From the NCBI RefSeq assembly GCF_014191725.1, contig NZ_JACHWZ010000002.1, positions 199,735 through 263,734 on the forward strand: a DNA stretch of 64,000 nucleotides, read 5' to 3'. The translations under genes and the position numbers were made by a program. Each line of letters begins with the position of its first letter. Within the stretch, counting starts at the first letter, position 1. The notes beneath the pieces are model-generated. The model saw only the letters and a program-made list of their open reading frames with translations, was not told the origin of the DNA and ran no database searches. Shown here one piece after another: positions 44,209 to 53,624 of the stretch. This DNA is from Microbulbifer rhizosphaerae (GTDB lineage Bacteria > Pseudomonadota > Gammaproteobacteria > Pseudomonadales > Cellvibrionaceae).

Positions 44209-46827
44209 ATGCCAACAGAACAACCACCTTTCTACATCGGACGCTACCTGGTCACCGGCCGTCTCGGCTCCGGCGGCATGGGCGTGGTCTACCTGGCCAC
44301 GGACGAGCGCCTGGGCCGCCAGGTGGCCATCAAGCGACTGGTGAAGAATCCCAGCAGCAGCTCCGCGCACCTCAGGATTCGCCAGGAAGCCCTGCTGCTG
44401 GCACAGCTCAACCACAGCAACATCGTGCAGATCTACGATGTGGTGGAAGAGCGGAACGACGTGGCGCTGGTAATGGAGTATGTGGATGGCTGCTCGCTCA
44501 CCTACTGGCAGCGCGAGCGCAAACCGGGTCTGATCCAGAAAGTCCGGCTGCTCAAGCAGATCTGTAGCGGCCTCTCCCGGGCCCACAGTATCGGCATCAT
44601 TCACCGCGACCTGAAAGCCGACAACATCCTGATCGACAGCGACAATACCGCCAAGATCGGCGACTTCGGCATCGCCAAGAACTGGCGCGAAACCAGCGAC
44701 CTCACCCGCGAACAGCACATCGCCGGCAGCTGGGGCGCCATGTCGCCGGAACAGGCCCAGGGCAAACCGCTGGACAACCGCAGCGACCTCTTCTCCCTGG
44801 GCGTGCTCGCCTACCAGCTGCTGTGCGAACAGAACCCCTTCGGCGACTGCGAAAGCCCCTATGTGCTCGTCGACCGCATCGTCAACAGCCAGCACCCGCC
44901 GGCATCGAAACTCAACCCCGAACTGCCCGGGGCCCTGAGTCAACTGCTGGATCGGCTGCTGGCCAAGGACCAGGCCCAGCGCCCCCTGAATGCCGCCTCG
45001 GTGGCTGCGGAACTGGAGGCCATTGCGGCGAGCCTGGAAAACCGCAGGTCCGGTTTCAGTGGCAGCCGTACGGTGACCATCACCGCCGAGGATTTCCACC
45101 GCCGCCGGCAACGCAAGCCGGCCACCGGCAGGGCCTGGATCGGTATCGCGGCGGCCGTCGCCGGCCTGCTGCTTACCGCCGCCGCACTCGCCCTTCTGCT
45201 GCCGAAGATCTCTTCAACCAGTGAAGGGAAATATATAGCCCTGGTATCCCCGGCAACCATGCCCGAACAGAGCCGGGAAGCGCGCTTATTGGTGCAGAGC
45301 GCGCTCAACGCCATCAAACACGGGCTCTCCAACCGGGACGGCCTCTACCTGGTGCCCTATTCGGAATCCCAGGCATTGCGCGGCCAGCCCTTGGAGCGCC
45401 AGGCCCAGGCGCTCAACGCACAATTGCTGCTCAACCCGGACTTCTCCTGCGGTCCCACCCTCTGCGATCTCTCCCTGGAGCTGATCGACAGCGAAGGGCT
45501 GTTTGTCGTGGCCCACCGCAGCCTTTCGCTGAACCTGAATGGCATCAAGGGAGGCTTCGAGCAGACGTTGCAACAGGTCAACTACCTGCTGCCTAAATTC
45601 CCCCCTCGCGACAGGGATCCGAACCTCAGCATCGGGGAAGAGGACTACCGCCGCTACCTGGAACTGGAAACGAACAGTTTCGATTACCGCACCGCCGAAG
45701 TCACCGAGGAAACCCTGGATGCCCTGGAAGAGCTGCGGGAAAAGGCCCCGCTCTTCCCCCCCATCTATGAACTCTACGGCAAGCTGGCCTACGACCACCG
45801 CTATACCAATCGCAACACGGACTCCATCGAGCGGTTGGACAAGTTCCTCGCCAAGGCGCCGGGGCAGATCGCCGGCACAACGGAAGTACTTGGGGCACGG
45901 TTGTTCCTGGCCAATGCGCGCTACGACTGGCAGGAAGCCGGGCAGGTCCTGGCACAGCTGAAAATGATCATGCCGGACCCGGCCCGCTACTACTATATGG
46001 AAGCCGTCTACCACCACCTTCGCGGCGACTACGACCATGCGCTGAATGCCGTGGACAAAGCCCTCGCCATGCGCACCAGTATCACCCATCTGATGCAAAA
46101 AGCGCTGACGCTCAGCTACGCCGGCGATATGGCGGCGGCCATACCCTACCTGCAGCAAATTCTGGAAATTGACGGCGACTATACCGACGCGACCTCCCTG
46201 CTCGCCGCCAACGAACTGGACATGGGCCGCACGGGGGAGACCATCCGCCTGCTCGGCACCGTCAGCCCCGACCGCCTGAGCGCCCTGGACCTCTACAACC
46301 TGTGCACCGCTCACTACCTGGAAAAAAACTACGTCGAGGCCGACCACTGCTTCGACGAACTCTACATCGCCCTCCCCAGCGATGTAGAGCCGCTGCTCTA
46401 CCGCGCGGAAATTGCCCGGGAACTACAACAACCCGAAAAAGCCCGACAGCTGAGCGAGCGCGTCGTGGAACTGAACAGGGACCGCGAGGGCTGGGACAAC
46501 CAGCTGATATTGGCACTGGCCTACGCCCAGTTGGGACAACCGGAACGCGCGGTGGAAACCCTGTTCAAGATCCGCCGCGACGCCCCCGACGATATCTACG
46601 TCAACCACATACGCGCGCAGATTTACATCACCACGGAGGACCTGGTCTCCACCAAGGCCCATATCCGTAAAACCCTGGAATTGGGACAATCGCCCATCTG
46701 GTACCACACCAGCCGCTTCGCGAAGGTCTGTACCCATAGCGGCTTTGCCGATCTGTACAAGGAATACCCTGCCCTGTGCCCAGAGGGAATACAAAACACC
46801 CAGATAGCAAGACAACAGAAAATATGA
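44209..46827 (+). CDS. Ser/Thr protein kinase with membrane helix and TPR tail
   Basis: Residues ~10-275 are a Hanks-type kinase: [28 protein letters not shown] (glycine loop and Lys), IIHRDLKADNILI (catalytic loop), KIGDFGIAK and [23 protein letters not shown] (activation/P+1). A single membrane helix lies at ~307-328 (AWIGIAAAVAGLLLTAAALALLLP). The rest (~330-872) faces outward and is built of helical TPR-like repeats. The PknB-like topology with TPR sensor suggests envelope signalling. It lies 60 bp after the FHA gene. Confidence 0.93.
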   Translation: MPTEQPPFYIGRYLVTGRLGSGGMGVVYLATDERLGRQVAIKRLVKNPSSSSAHLRIRQEALLLAQLNHSNIVQIYDVVEERNDVALVMEYVDGCSLTYWQRERKPGLIQKVRLLKQICSGLSRAHSIGIIHRDLKADNILIDSDNTAKIGDFGIAKNWRETSDLTREQHIAGSWGAMSPEQAQGKPLDNRSDLFSLGVLAYQLLCEQNPFGDCESPYVLVDRIVNSQHPPASKLNPELPGALSQLLDRLLAKDQAQRPLNAASVAAELEAIAASLENRRSGFSGSRTVTITAEDFHRRRQRKPATGRAWIGIAAAVAGLLLTAAALALLLPKISSTSEGKYIALVSPATMPEQSREARLLVQSALNAIKHGLSNRDGLYLVPYSESQALRGQPLERQAQALNAQLLLNPDFSCGPTLCDLSLELIDSEGLFVVAHRSLSLNLNGIKGGFEQTLQQVNYLLPKFPPRDRDPNLSIGEEDYRRYLELETNSFDYRTAEVTEETLDALEELREKAPLFPPIYELYGKLAYDHRYTNRNTDSIERLDKFLAKAPGQIAGTTEVLGARLFLANARYDWQEAGQVLAQLKMIMPDPARYYYMEAVYHHLRGDYDHALNAVDKALAMRTSITHLMQKALTLSYAGDMAAAIPYLQQILEIDGDYTDATSLLAANELDMGRTGETIRLLGTVSPDRLSALDLYNLCTAHYLEKNYVEADHCFDELYIALPSDVEPLLYRAEIARELQQPEKARQLSERVVELNRDREGWDNQLILALAYAQLGQPERAVETLFKIRRDAPDDIYVNHIRAQIYITTEDLVSTKAHIRKTLELGQSPIWYHTSRFAKVCTHSGFADLYKEYPALCPEGIQNTQIARQQKI

Positions 46828-46829
46828 CT

Positions 46830-46978
46830 GTAGGAGCCTGCTTGCAGGCGAACAAATCGCCCGGAGCGATTTAGCGCAGCGCAGCGAAGCTGCCCGAAGG
46901 GCCGACCACAGAGATGCGCTCGGCAAATGCAAAAATCCGGGCGAAGTGCGACAATACGCGCCGCAAGCAGGCTCCTCC
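46830..46978. repeat. REP-type inverted repeat between the kinase genes
   Basis: AGGAGCCTGCTTGC (46832-46845) and its reverse complement (46963-46976) bracket a 117-bp GC-rich spacer. GTAGGAGCCTGCTTGCAGGC is a common gammaproteobacterial REP-like sequence. Confidence 0.75.
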
Positions 46979-47037
46979 GAAGTAAAACAACGCGGGACAG
47001 GCAGCCCACCAAAGCCCCGAAACAAGAATAAACACCC

Positions 47038-49566
47038 ATGGAAACCGCCGAACCGGAACAGATACAGTTAGGCCGCTACCGGCTGGGCCGCACCCTCGGT
47101 GCCGGCGGCATGGGCGTGGTCTACCTGGCGCAGGACACCAAACTGGACCGCCCGGTGGCCATCAAAAAGCTGCGCCGCGACGCCACCAGCGCGTCCGCCC
47201 GCGGCCGCATCCAGTCCGAGGCCCAATTGCTGGCCAAACTCAACCACAGCAATATCGTCCAGCTTTACGACGTGCTGGAGGAGGACGACGGCATCGCCCT
47301 GGTGATGGAATACGTGGAGGGCACCACCCTGCGCGAGTGGATGCGCGAACATATCGCCCCGCTGCGGGAAAAGATCGGCCTGCTGATGCAGATCTGCGAT
47401 GGCCTGGGCGAGGCCCACGCCCTGGGTATCATCCACCGCGACCTCAAGCCCGACAATATCCTGATCACCAATAACGGCGTAGCCAAGATCACCGACTTCG
47501 GCATCGCCAAATCCCAGGACCAGCAGGACCTCAACCTCACCAAGGAAGATCACGTGGCCGGCACTCTGGGCGCCATGTCCCCGGAACAGATCCAGGGGAA
47601 ACCCCTGGACCTGCGCAGCGACCTGTTCAGCCTGGGCACCATCGCCTACGAACTCCTGTGCGGCACCAAACCCTTCGACACCGGCGAGGGGAACTTCCTG
47701 GCCCTGGCCGGCCGGGTGATCAACGAACCCCATACCGCGCCGCAACAGGCCTGGTCGAAAATCCCCGAACCGCTGGCGGTGCTGCTGGACAAACTGTTAC
47801 ACAAGGACCCCACCCAGCGCCCGGAGAGTGCCCAGCTGGTTTACGATGCCTTGGAATTTATGTATCGCGTGGGAGAACCGGATGCGGATACCGAGGAGTT
47901 CTCGGCCACTATCACCCAGCTGCTCAGCAAGCCGCGCAATAATCACTGGCGTAAGGTTGCCGCGTTTGCCGTGGCGGTTGTTGTAATCGCGGGTGGTGTT
48001 TGGGGCTGGAGCTATCTGAATCGGCTAGAGCCGCAGTATATTGCCGTGCTGCCCGCGCAGATTGAGGGGGAGGCGCCGGAGCTTACTGATACGCTGGTGC
48101 GGCAGGCGCTGTCCAGTTCTGTGGGGCATTTGAAAAGTAGTGCACTGGTGGCGTTTACGCCGAGGCCTGAGGAAAGTTTGGAAGCGCAGATTAAATCCTT
48201 GCGGGAGAAGGGGGTGACTGATGTGCTGGTCCCGAGCTTGGAATGCGCGCGGACCCGGTGTGAAATTGAAATACAGCTATTGGACGCTGCCGACAGTCTG
48301 ATCAGGAACCAGACCAGCTTTGCCTTTTTGCCGCAGAAGCGGCAGGAGTCTGAGTATCAGATTAGTGAGGCTGGGGCGCATTTGTTTGAGCAGGCCTATC
48401 TCAAGCATGAGGCAGAACAAGGCCTGATGAGTGATGACGATTATCAACGTTATCTAAAGATAGCAGCACGACTAGATAATAAGGACCTAAAGGAAAATGA
48501 TCTTAAGGTACTAGGAGAATTGATTCTACGCTACCCAGATAATATTAACCTCTATCGAGCACATGCTAGCGCGGCTGCCAAGCTATATGTGGCATCAGAT
48601 AATTTCTCGCACATCCAATCTGGACTCGCGATGCTTGAACGTGCCCGGACACATAACATCGATAAGATTGTGGTCTTAGAGCTTGAACTTTGGCTACGCA
48701 GTTACGATGGCAACCGAGAGGCTTTTGATCAGCTTCTAAGTAAACTACAAGCTTTAAATTTCCCTCCTGCACAATTGATTAACAAATATGCTCGGTTTTT
48801 GTATATACAGGGAGAGTATCAAGACGGAATTAAATATTCTAGCAAGGCTGCCGAACTAAACCCCTCCGCTGAGAACCTCTACCTGATCGCCTTAAACCAA
48901 TTTGGGAGCGGCAACTACCAAGAGGCAGAGAAAACCTTGACCAACAGCATCGCAAGCCATCCTGAGCATTGGACATCCTATGCCACGCTGGGTGCTATCC
49001 ATGTAGAAATGGGGAAATATACAGCTGCAGAATCGACCATAAACAGTATTCCACCACCTTTTCGCAACTGGAGAACCCACTCCAATTTGGGAGTATCTTA
49101 TTTTCTACAAGGTCGCTATGAATTAGCTCTAGATGCGTACACTAATGCACTGAGAATGGCACCGGACAATGTATTACCTTTATACAACATAGCAGAAATA
49201 TACCTCATCCTAGGAAAGGAAAATCAAGCAGAGAAGCACTTCAGAAAAATCAGCCAGATTACAGAAGAAAAGACTGGAATTAGGGATAAAAAGTATCGGT
49301 CAATAGCGCTGGCTTACCTAGGAAGAATTCAAGAAGCTATTTCTCTAGCTCACCATCTAAATCAAGAAATAAAAGATGACACTTTAATAAAGTACTTTTC
49401 GGCACAAATATTTTCTTTAGCTGGAGAGCCTCACTCTGCCAGTATATATATAGAACAGCTGTTAGAGCAGGGAATGGGTGCAGATTGGTTTTCCCTGCCA
49501 GTCTTCCACAAGCTCTGCACCCAACCAGCAACCTCAAAAAAAGTGACAAAAGCCCTCTGTCACTGA
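47038..49566 (+). CDS. Second Ser/Thr protein kinase with TPR tail; AT-rich C-terminal half
   Basis: Residues ~8-275 are a kinase close to the upstream paralogue ([75 protein letters not shown]). A membrane helix sits at ~303-322 ([19 protein letters not shown]). Residues ~440-842 are TPR-like repeats (e.g. [70 protein letters not shown]). From about 48400 codons become strongly AT-rich, unlike the first half, which suggests the sensor region came from elsewhere by recombination. Confidence 0.92.
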   Translation: METAEPEQIQLGRYRLGRTLGAGGMGVVYLAQDTKLDRPVAIKKLRRDATSASARGRIQSEAQLLAKLNHSNIVQLYDVLEEDDGIALVMEYVEGTTLREWMREHIAPLREKIGLLMQICDGLGEAHALGIIHRDLKPDNILITNNGVAKITDFGIAKSQDQQDLNLTKEDHVAGTLGAMSPEQIQGKPLDLRSDLFSLGTIAYELLCGTKPFDTGEGNFLALAGRVINEPHTAPQQAWSKIPEPLAVLLDKLLHKDPTQRPESAQLVYDALEFMYRVGEPDADTEEFSATITQLLSKPRNNHWRKVAAFAVAVVVIAGGVWGWSYLNRLEPQYIAVLPAQIEGEAPELTDTLVRQALSSSVGHLKSSALVAFTPRPEESLEAQIKSLREKGVTDVLVPSLECARTRCEIEIQLLDAADSLIRNQTSFAFLPQKRQESEYQISEAGAHLFEQAYLKHEAEQGLMSDDDYQRYLKIAARLDNKDLKENDLKVLGELILRYPDNINLYRAHASAAAKLYVASDNFSHIQSGLAMLERARTHNIDKIVVLELELWLRSYDGNREAFDQLLSKLQALNFPPAQLINKYARFLYIQGEYQDGIKYSSKAAELNPSAENLYLIALNQFGSGNYQEAEKTLTNSIASHPEHWTSYATLGAIHVEMGKYTAAESTINSIPPPFRNWRTHSNLGVSYFLQGRYELALDAYTNALRMAPDNVLPLYNIAEIYLILGKENQAEKHFRKISQITEEKTGIRDKKYRSIALAYLGRIQEAISLAHHLNQEIKDDTLIKYFSAQIFSLAGEPHSASIYIEQLLEQGMGADWFSLPVFHKLCTQPATSKKVTKALCH

Positions 49567-49567
49567 T

Positions 49568-50050
49568 TTATTCCGGTTCAACTTCTACTGCCGGGTCAGC
49601 AGATTTGTATTTTTGGCCATTGTATCTGGCCACCCAACAATACTTATATTTACGCCTGCACCCATCTTCCTTGTGCTTCGGGTCAAGAAGCACATACAAA
49701 ACCTGTGCATTCTCATCACCGATATAGGACTGAAATTCGGAGAAACAGCGCCGATGCTTCGGCCGCTCACAGAACTGGATACCGGGCAGGCGGTAGCCCC
49801 ACCCACAAGCCTTCCAATCCCACTCCCAACCAACTCCTTCCAGGGTAAACTTCAGCTCCGCGCAGCCGTAGCCATGCCCTGATCCGTCGATACTCTTGAA
49901 CACTGCCACAATATCATCGATCTGGTTGCCGCCGGCATCCTCAATCACCCAGACCTTCCCCTCATCCGCCACTGGCTTGACGGTAAACTCATAGGTCACC
50001 AGTTCCCCACTATTCACATCAATGGTTTTTGTTTGTGCTGGATTCAGCAT
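49568..50050 (-). CDS. Hypothetical Cys/Trp-containing protein, 160 aa
   Basis: The protein begins MLNPAQTKTIDVNSGELVTYEFTVKPVADEGKVWVIEDAGGNQIDDIVAVFKSIDG. The second half has several cysteines (YGCAEL, WKACGWGY, FCERPKHRRCFSEF, DGCRRKYKYCW) that could form disulfides or bind metal. No signal peptide is visible. AGGGAGGA precedes the ATG at 50050. It ends one base after the kinase gene it converges with. I recognise no family. Its position beside the kinases and the peptide arrays makes it a candidate partner, without direct proof. Confidence 0.65.
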   Translation of the reverse strand: MLNPAQTKTIDVNSGELVTYEFTVKPVADEGKVWVIEDAGGNQIDDIVAVFKSIDGSGHGYGCAELKFTLEGVGWEWDWKACGWGYRLPGIQFCERPKHRRCFSEFQSYIGDENAQVLYVLLDPKHKEDGCRRKYKYCWVARYNGQKYKSADPAVEVEPE

Positions 50051-50243
50051 CAGGCATTCCTCCCTAGTATCAATATTATTTTCGCGCACCGGGAGCGCGC
50101 TTGTGTTTATTGTGCCCTGTCAGAGGACAAAACGGCAGGACCAAAGTCGCCAACCTGGGGCAGGAGCGGCCGGACACGCCGTTTTGGACAGCCGAGGCCC
50201 CCCTCAGGGCGGGGGCCCCACAGATGGCCCCGAATCAAAAAAC

Positions 50244-50607
50244 GCCGGCAGCAATCGCGTTACTGCCGGCTCAAAATGATGGTCCCAACCATCAGACGGT
50301 TACAACAACACTATCAAGAGCGAAGGGAGCATCCGTGCCCCGCGGCCAGGCCCATTCCCAAGCTGGGAGACGTAGACTCTGTGTATACCCAGCCGGCCTG
50401 GCAATTCAGCTGGCACTGAAGGGCTTCCTACCCGAGCCGCGCCATACACGGCACGGCATCCGGTCCATCGGGTGCGGTATTGAGGAGTGCCATAGACCGG
50501 CCGTCTGCACAACCCGGCGGCGCTGTGGCCCTCAACCCGAGGCGCTACTTTACGGATAAACCGATAACAGGTCGATCACACGCCATTACACGCCATTACA
50601 GGTTTGG
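50244..50607. repeat. R element, copy 1 (~365-bp conserved intergenic element)
   Basis: The element opens with a GCCGGCAG/CTGCCGGC hairpin, passes TCAAAATGATGG and GACGGTTACAACAACACTAT, and ends with the strictly conserved stretch TACGGATAAACCGATAACAG ... CACACGCCATTACACGCCAT then TACAGGTTTGG. A hairpin at 50456-50475 (GCATCCG, loop GTCCAT, CGGGTGC) is kept in other copies. Frames differ by indels between copies, so it is more likely structured RNA or a non-coding repeat than a gene. It precedes micropeptide array 1. Confidence 0.75.
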
Positions 50608-50860
50608 TGGCTTTTTAACCACTCTCAGCCGGCGAACGATCTTTTGTAGGATGGGCAAAGCGAAGCGTGCCCATCAGTGGCCCCGACCCAGGACTATCGA
50701 CACGCTTTCGCTTTACCCCATTAACAAGGAGCTGCTTGTATATCGCCAGCGCGCTGCCGCAGGGTGCCGAACTGGTGGTGCTGAGCTACCAGGAAACCCT
50801 GCGCCTGGCGATGGTTGGATTAAGCACGCACGCTTCCGCCAGTGATTGCGTATCCCCTGA
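50608..50860. other. Gap between R element copy 1 and array 1 leader, with shared coding-like remnant
   Basis: It contains a single arm of the TAGGATGGGCAAAGCG family (50646-50676). At ~50740-50860 one frame reads ALPQGAELVVLSYQETLRLAM, which recurs at ~61890-62010 as ALQGAELVVLSYPETLRLAM. The two remnants look like the end of a lost gene copied with the module. Confidence 0.5.
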
Positions 50861-51041
50861 TTGACAGAGGCCACAGGGACCATTTCACAGTTTTATTTTT
50901 TTTGCGGCGTGCAGGGGTGACTCGGCCGGGCAAAGCAGGTAGTCTTTTATGGTGAGCGCGCCGGCAACCCCTGTTTTCAGGGAGCACGGGCAGCTCAGAT
51001 ATCTATCCAAACCGCAAACCCAGAATAAAAGGAGCAGTGCT
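50861..51041 (+). promoter_or_regulatory. Leader/promoter of micropeptide array 1
   Basis: It starts with TTGACA (50861-50866) and carries TGACTC (50918-50923), 16 bp, TAGTCT (50940-50945), then TTTTATGGTGAGC and a GCTCAGATATCTATCCAAACC stretch before the first ribosome site. The same order and spacing occur before arrays 2 and 3. Confidence 0.65.
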
Positions 51042-51098
51042 ATGAAAGCCAAGTCTCAGGTGAAAGCCGGCCCAGCTGTAGAAATAGATCCGCTATAG
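51042..51098 (+). CDS. Micropeptide 1.1 (MKAKSQVKAGPAVEIDPL)
   Basis: First gene of array 1. ATG start with AAAAGGAG upstream; 18 residues. It shares the MKAKSQVKAGP front with 15 other peptides in the window and has its own tail AVEIDPL. Function unknown. Confidence 0.72.
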   Translation: MKAKSQVKAGPAVEIDPL

Positions 51099-51153
51099 GT
51101 GCAGCCGCTGCGCAACCACTGAACCCTGAATCTCAAAGAAAAGGAAAATTGCC

Positions 51154-51210
51154 ATGAAAGCCAAATCTCAGGTAAAAGCTGGCCCGAATGTAGAAGTAGA
51201 GCCGTATTAA
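51154..51210 (+). CDS. Micropeptide 1.2 (MKAKSQVKAGPNVEVEPY)
   Basis: Second and last gene of array 1. ATG start with AAAAGGAAA upstream; 18 residues, tail NVEVEPY. Downstream CAGACCGGCTATTGA is a leftover of the terminal peptide seen complete at the end of array 3. Confidence 0.72.
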   Translation: MKAKSQVKAGPNVEVEPY

Positions 51211-51240
51211 GCACCGTTCCAGACCGGCTATTGAAGAGAT

Positions 51241-51260
51241 GGTCCGGCAGTTGCCGGATC
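51241..51260 (+). terminator. Conserved end hairpin of array 1
   Basis: TCCGGC, loop AGTT, GCCGGA. The same AGTT-loop hairpin closes arrays 2 and 3. No T-run follows, so it may mark or protect the 3' end instead of acting as a classical terminator. Confidence 0.55.
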
Positions 51261-51316
51261 GTCTCAACCCCATCCTCCACACCTCCACAGACTTTCCGGC
51301 ATATTAGCCCCTTCCT

Positions 51317-51545
51317 GCAGATTCTGGACACCCACCAAACCAGATTCTGAACCAAAGCAATTCTGGACACCCATCAAAAAATTCTCAGATTCTGGACACC
51401 CACCAAACAAAAAGCATATGGCGCCAGCCCTATTGAAATGCAGATTCTGGACACCCACCAAACAACACCCAGATTCTGGACAACACCCAGATTCTGGACA
51501 ACACCCAGATTCTGGACAACACCCAGATTCTGGACACCCACCAAA
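51317..51545. repeat. Short tandem repeats with palindromic CCAGATTCTGG
   Basis: CAGATTCTGGACA recurs seven times, four of them in a perfect 18-bp tandem (CAACACCCAGATTCTGGA); other copies are joined by CCCACCAAAC. CCAGA-T-TCTGG is itself an odd palindrome. AAAAAGCATATGGCGCCAGC is also present twice (51410, 51549). The block sits just upstream of the RAYT gene, where REP-type substrates of such transposases usually lie. Confidence 0.85.
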
Positions 51546-51633
51546 CAAAAAGCATATGGCGCCAGCCCTATTGCACCCTGTCCGGATCTACGCAAAATAC
51601 TGGTTATCCATCCACCTACATAGATAGCCACCT

Positions 51634-52623
51634 ATGGGACTCCCACGCAAAGCACTGATATCTCTTGAAGCCACTCCTTACTACCACTGCGTCTCCCGCT
51701 GCGTGCGCCGCGCCTTTCTGTGCGGGCGGGACGAGCGCACAGGGCAATGCTTCGAGCACCGCCGTCAATGGATCGAAGACAAGTTGTTGGAATTGTCCCA
51801 GATATTCGCCTTGGACATCGGTGCCTATGCGGTGATGAGCAATCACTACCATGTGGTACTCCACGTGGACGCGGCGCAGGCTGCTGCCTGGGAACTCCGC
51901 GAGGTAGTGAAGCGTTGGCACCAGCTGTGCAAGGGCTCCCCCCTTTCCAACCGCTTCGCCCGCAATGAGGCCCTGGATGCCGCCGAACGAGCCAGGCTTA
52001 CGGAGTTGGCGGAGGTCTGGCGGGCACGACTCATGGATATCAGCTGGTTTATGCGTATGCTGAACGAGTCCATCGCCCGCGAGGCTAATCGGGAGGATCG
52101 GTGCACCGGCCGTTTTTGGGAAGGCCGCTTCAAGTCCCAGGCACTGCTGGACGAGCGGGCTCTGGCTGCCTGCCTGGCCTATGTCGATCTGAACCCGATT
52201 CGCGCGATGATGGCCGAATCGCCGGAGACATCGGACCACACTTCCGTCCAGCAGCGCATCAAAGCCGCAGAATTCCGCCGACAACCGCAGGCGCTGTTTC
52301 CGTTTGTTGGCAACCCCCGAGAGCCCATGCCAGCGGGGCTACCCTTCAGGCTACAAGACTATCTGGAGCTGGTGGATTGGACCGGGCGATGCCTGCGCGA
52401 AGATAAGCGCGGGGCCATCCCCGAACAGTTGCCGCCGATTCTCGATAGATTGCAGATAGATCCCCAGCACTGGCTCTATCTCAACCGTAACTTTGAGAGC
52501 CGTTTCAAGACGCTGGTGGGTTCCGCCCATGCCCTTCGCCGCGCCTGTGCACAGCTCGGCAAGTGTTGGGCACAGGGAGTCCGAGACTGTGAACGCTATT
52601 TCTCTCCACCTACCGTTCCCTGA
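51634..52623 (+). CDS. REP-associated tyrosine transposase (Y1_Tnp, IS200-like)
   Basis: The 329-residue protein has the HUH metal-binding motif His71-Tyr-His73 in MSNHYHVVLHV and the candidate catalytic Tyr183 in CLAYVDLNPIRAMM, with RWHQLCKGSPLSNRF and DRCTGRFWEGRFKSQALLDERALAAC between, as in RAYT proteins. These single-copy enzymes cut and join palindromic REP DNA and may domesticate or spread it. A C-terminal ~130-residue extension is typical of longer RAYTs. The tandem CCAGATTCTGG block immediately upstream is the likely substrate. Confidence 0.92.
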   Translation: MGLPRKALISLEATPYYHCVSRCVRRAFLCGRDERTGQCFEHRRQWIEDKLLELSQIFALDIGAYAVMSNHYHVVLHVDAAQAAAWELREVVKRWHQLCKGSPLSNRFARNEALDAAERARLTELAEVWRARLMDISWFMRMLNESIAREANREDRCTGRFWEGRFKSQALLDERALAACLAYVDLNPIRAMMAESPETSDHTSVQQRIKAAEFRRQPQALFPFVGNPREPMPAGLPFRLQDYLELVDWTGRCLREDKRGAIPEQLPPILDRLQIDPQHWLYLNRNFESRFKTLVGSAHALRRACAQLGKCWAQGVRDCERYFSPPTVP

Positions 52624-53100
52624 GCTTTTGTTTTTCCTGTAAAGAACGTCTTTCCAGGTTCACTGCTAGGCTTCGCAGCATCTCGACGATGTTATTTGAT
52701 ACCACTGCGCAAAGCCTGACCGGCCCCCATGATTCACGGAACCCGGACAACGGTAGCTTCCAATCTATTTTCCGAACTGTGAGACGAACCCTGGGTATCC
52801 GAGACGGACTGTGGGTATACGGTGAGGTGAACTTCGGTGAATGGTGGGGGTGCTGTGAACTTGCGAATTATCAGTTTTGCCACTCCGCTTCAAACCCGAT
52901 CTTTGCCAGCGCAGCACCCTATCAGCTTCTAACTCGGCTTCGGCCAAAAAGAGAAAACGGCAGGACAGCCGTTTTGCACAGCCGGAGGCTGCCCGCAGGG
53001 CGAGGGCCATGGACAAATCCGCAGGATCAGATTTGGGCAGCTTCAGTTGGCCGAAGGCCGAGCCACAGGGATGTGGCGAGCCATTGCCCGAATGAAAAAT
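52624..53100. other. Intergenic region with AAACGGC hairpin
   Basis: No gene is seen. AAAACGGC-AGGACA-GCCGTTTT at ~52957-52978 is a terminator-like hairpin; a related but expanded form lies before R element copy 1 (~50128-50195). The stretch GGCTGCCCGCAGGGCGAGGGCC follows in both places. Confidence 0.5.
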
Positions 53101-53467
53101 GCCGACAGTGAACAAATCACTGCCGGCTCAAAATGATGGTCCCAACCATCGGACGGTTACAACAACATTATCAAGAGCGAAGGAGCATCCATGCTCCGCG
53201 GCCAGGCCCAATCCCAAGCTGGGCAGACGTAGGCTCTGTGTATACCCAGCCGGCCTGGCAATTCAGCTGGCGCTGAATGGCTTCCTACCCGGGCCGCGCC
53301 TGTGCGGCACGGCATCCGGTCCATCGGATGCGGTGTCGAGGAGAGTCCATCCATAGACCGGTCGCCTGAACAACTGAGCGACGCTGTACTCCTCAACCCG
53401 GGCGCTACTCTACGGATAAACCGATAACAGGTCGATCACACGCCATTACACGCCATTACAGGTTTGG
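53101..53467. repeat. R element, copy 2
   Basis: Same layout as copy 1 with GCATCCG-GTCCAT-CGGATGC at 53312-53331 and the identical 3' block ending CACACGCCATTACAGGTTTGG-type. This copy is not followed by a micropeptide array but by a REP-like sequence and the toxin gene. Reading frames are shifted relative to copies 1 and 3. Confidence 0.75.
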
Positions 53468-53490
53468 CGAATTTTCAACCACCCCTCCTC

Positions 53491-53518
53491 TGTAGGAGCG
53501 GCCGTTGGCCGCGATCGA
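53491..53518. repeat. REP-like element (TGTAGGAGCGGCC family)
   Basis: TGTAGGAGCGGCCGTTGGCC then GCGATCGA; single arm of the family found at 12077-12150. Confidence 0.6.
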
Positions 53519-53624
53519 CCTCCCCCAACACCCACAACTTCCATTCTGAGACCAAGTTCGATTGATCGAGCCACAAACTTTGCCTTACCATCGCCATCAA
53601 CCAGAGCAACCATAAGACACGGAC

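Noticed and set aside
50101..50559. Plus-strand frame within R element copy 1 as a gene
   Set aside because: The three copies carry indels that shift frame against each other, so the frame is not conserved.
51450..51545. Tandem CAACACCCAGATTCTGGA units as a CRISPR array
   Set aside because: Units are 18 bp with no unique spacers between them and no cas genes nearby; they are simple tandem repeats.
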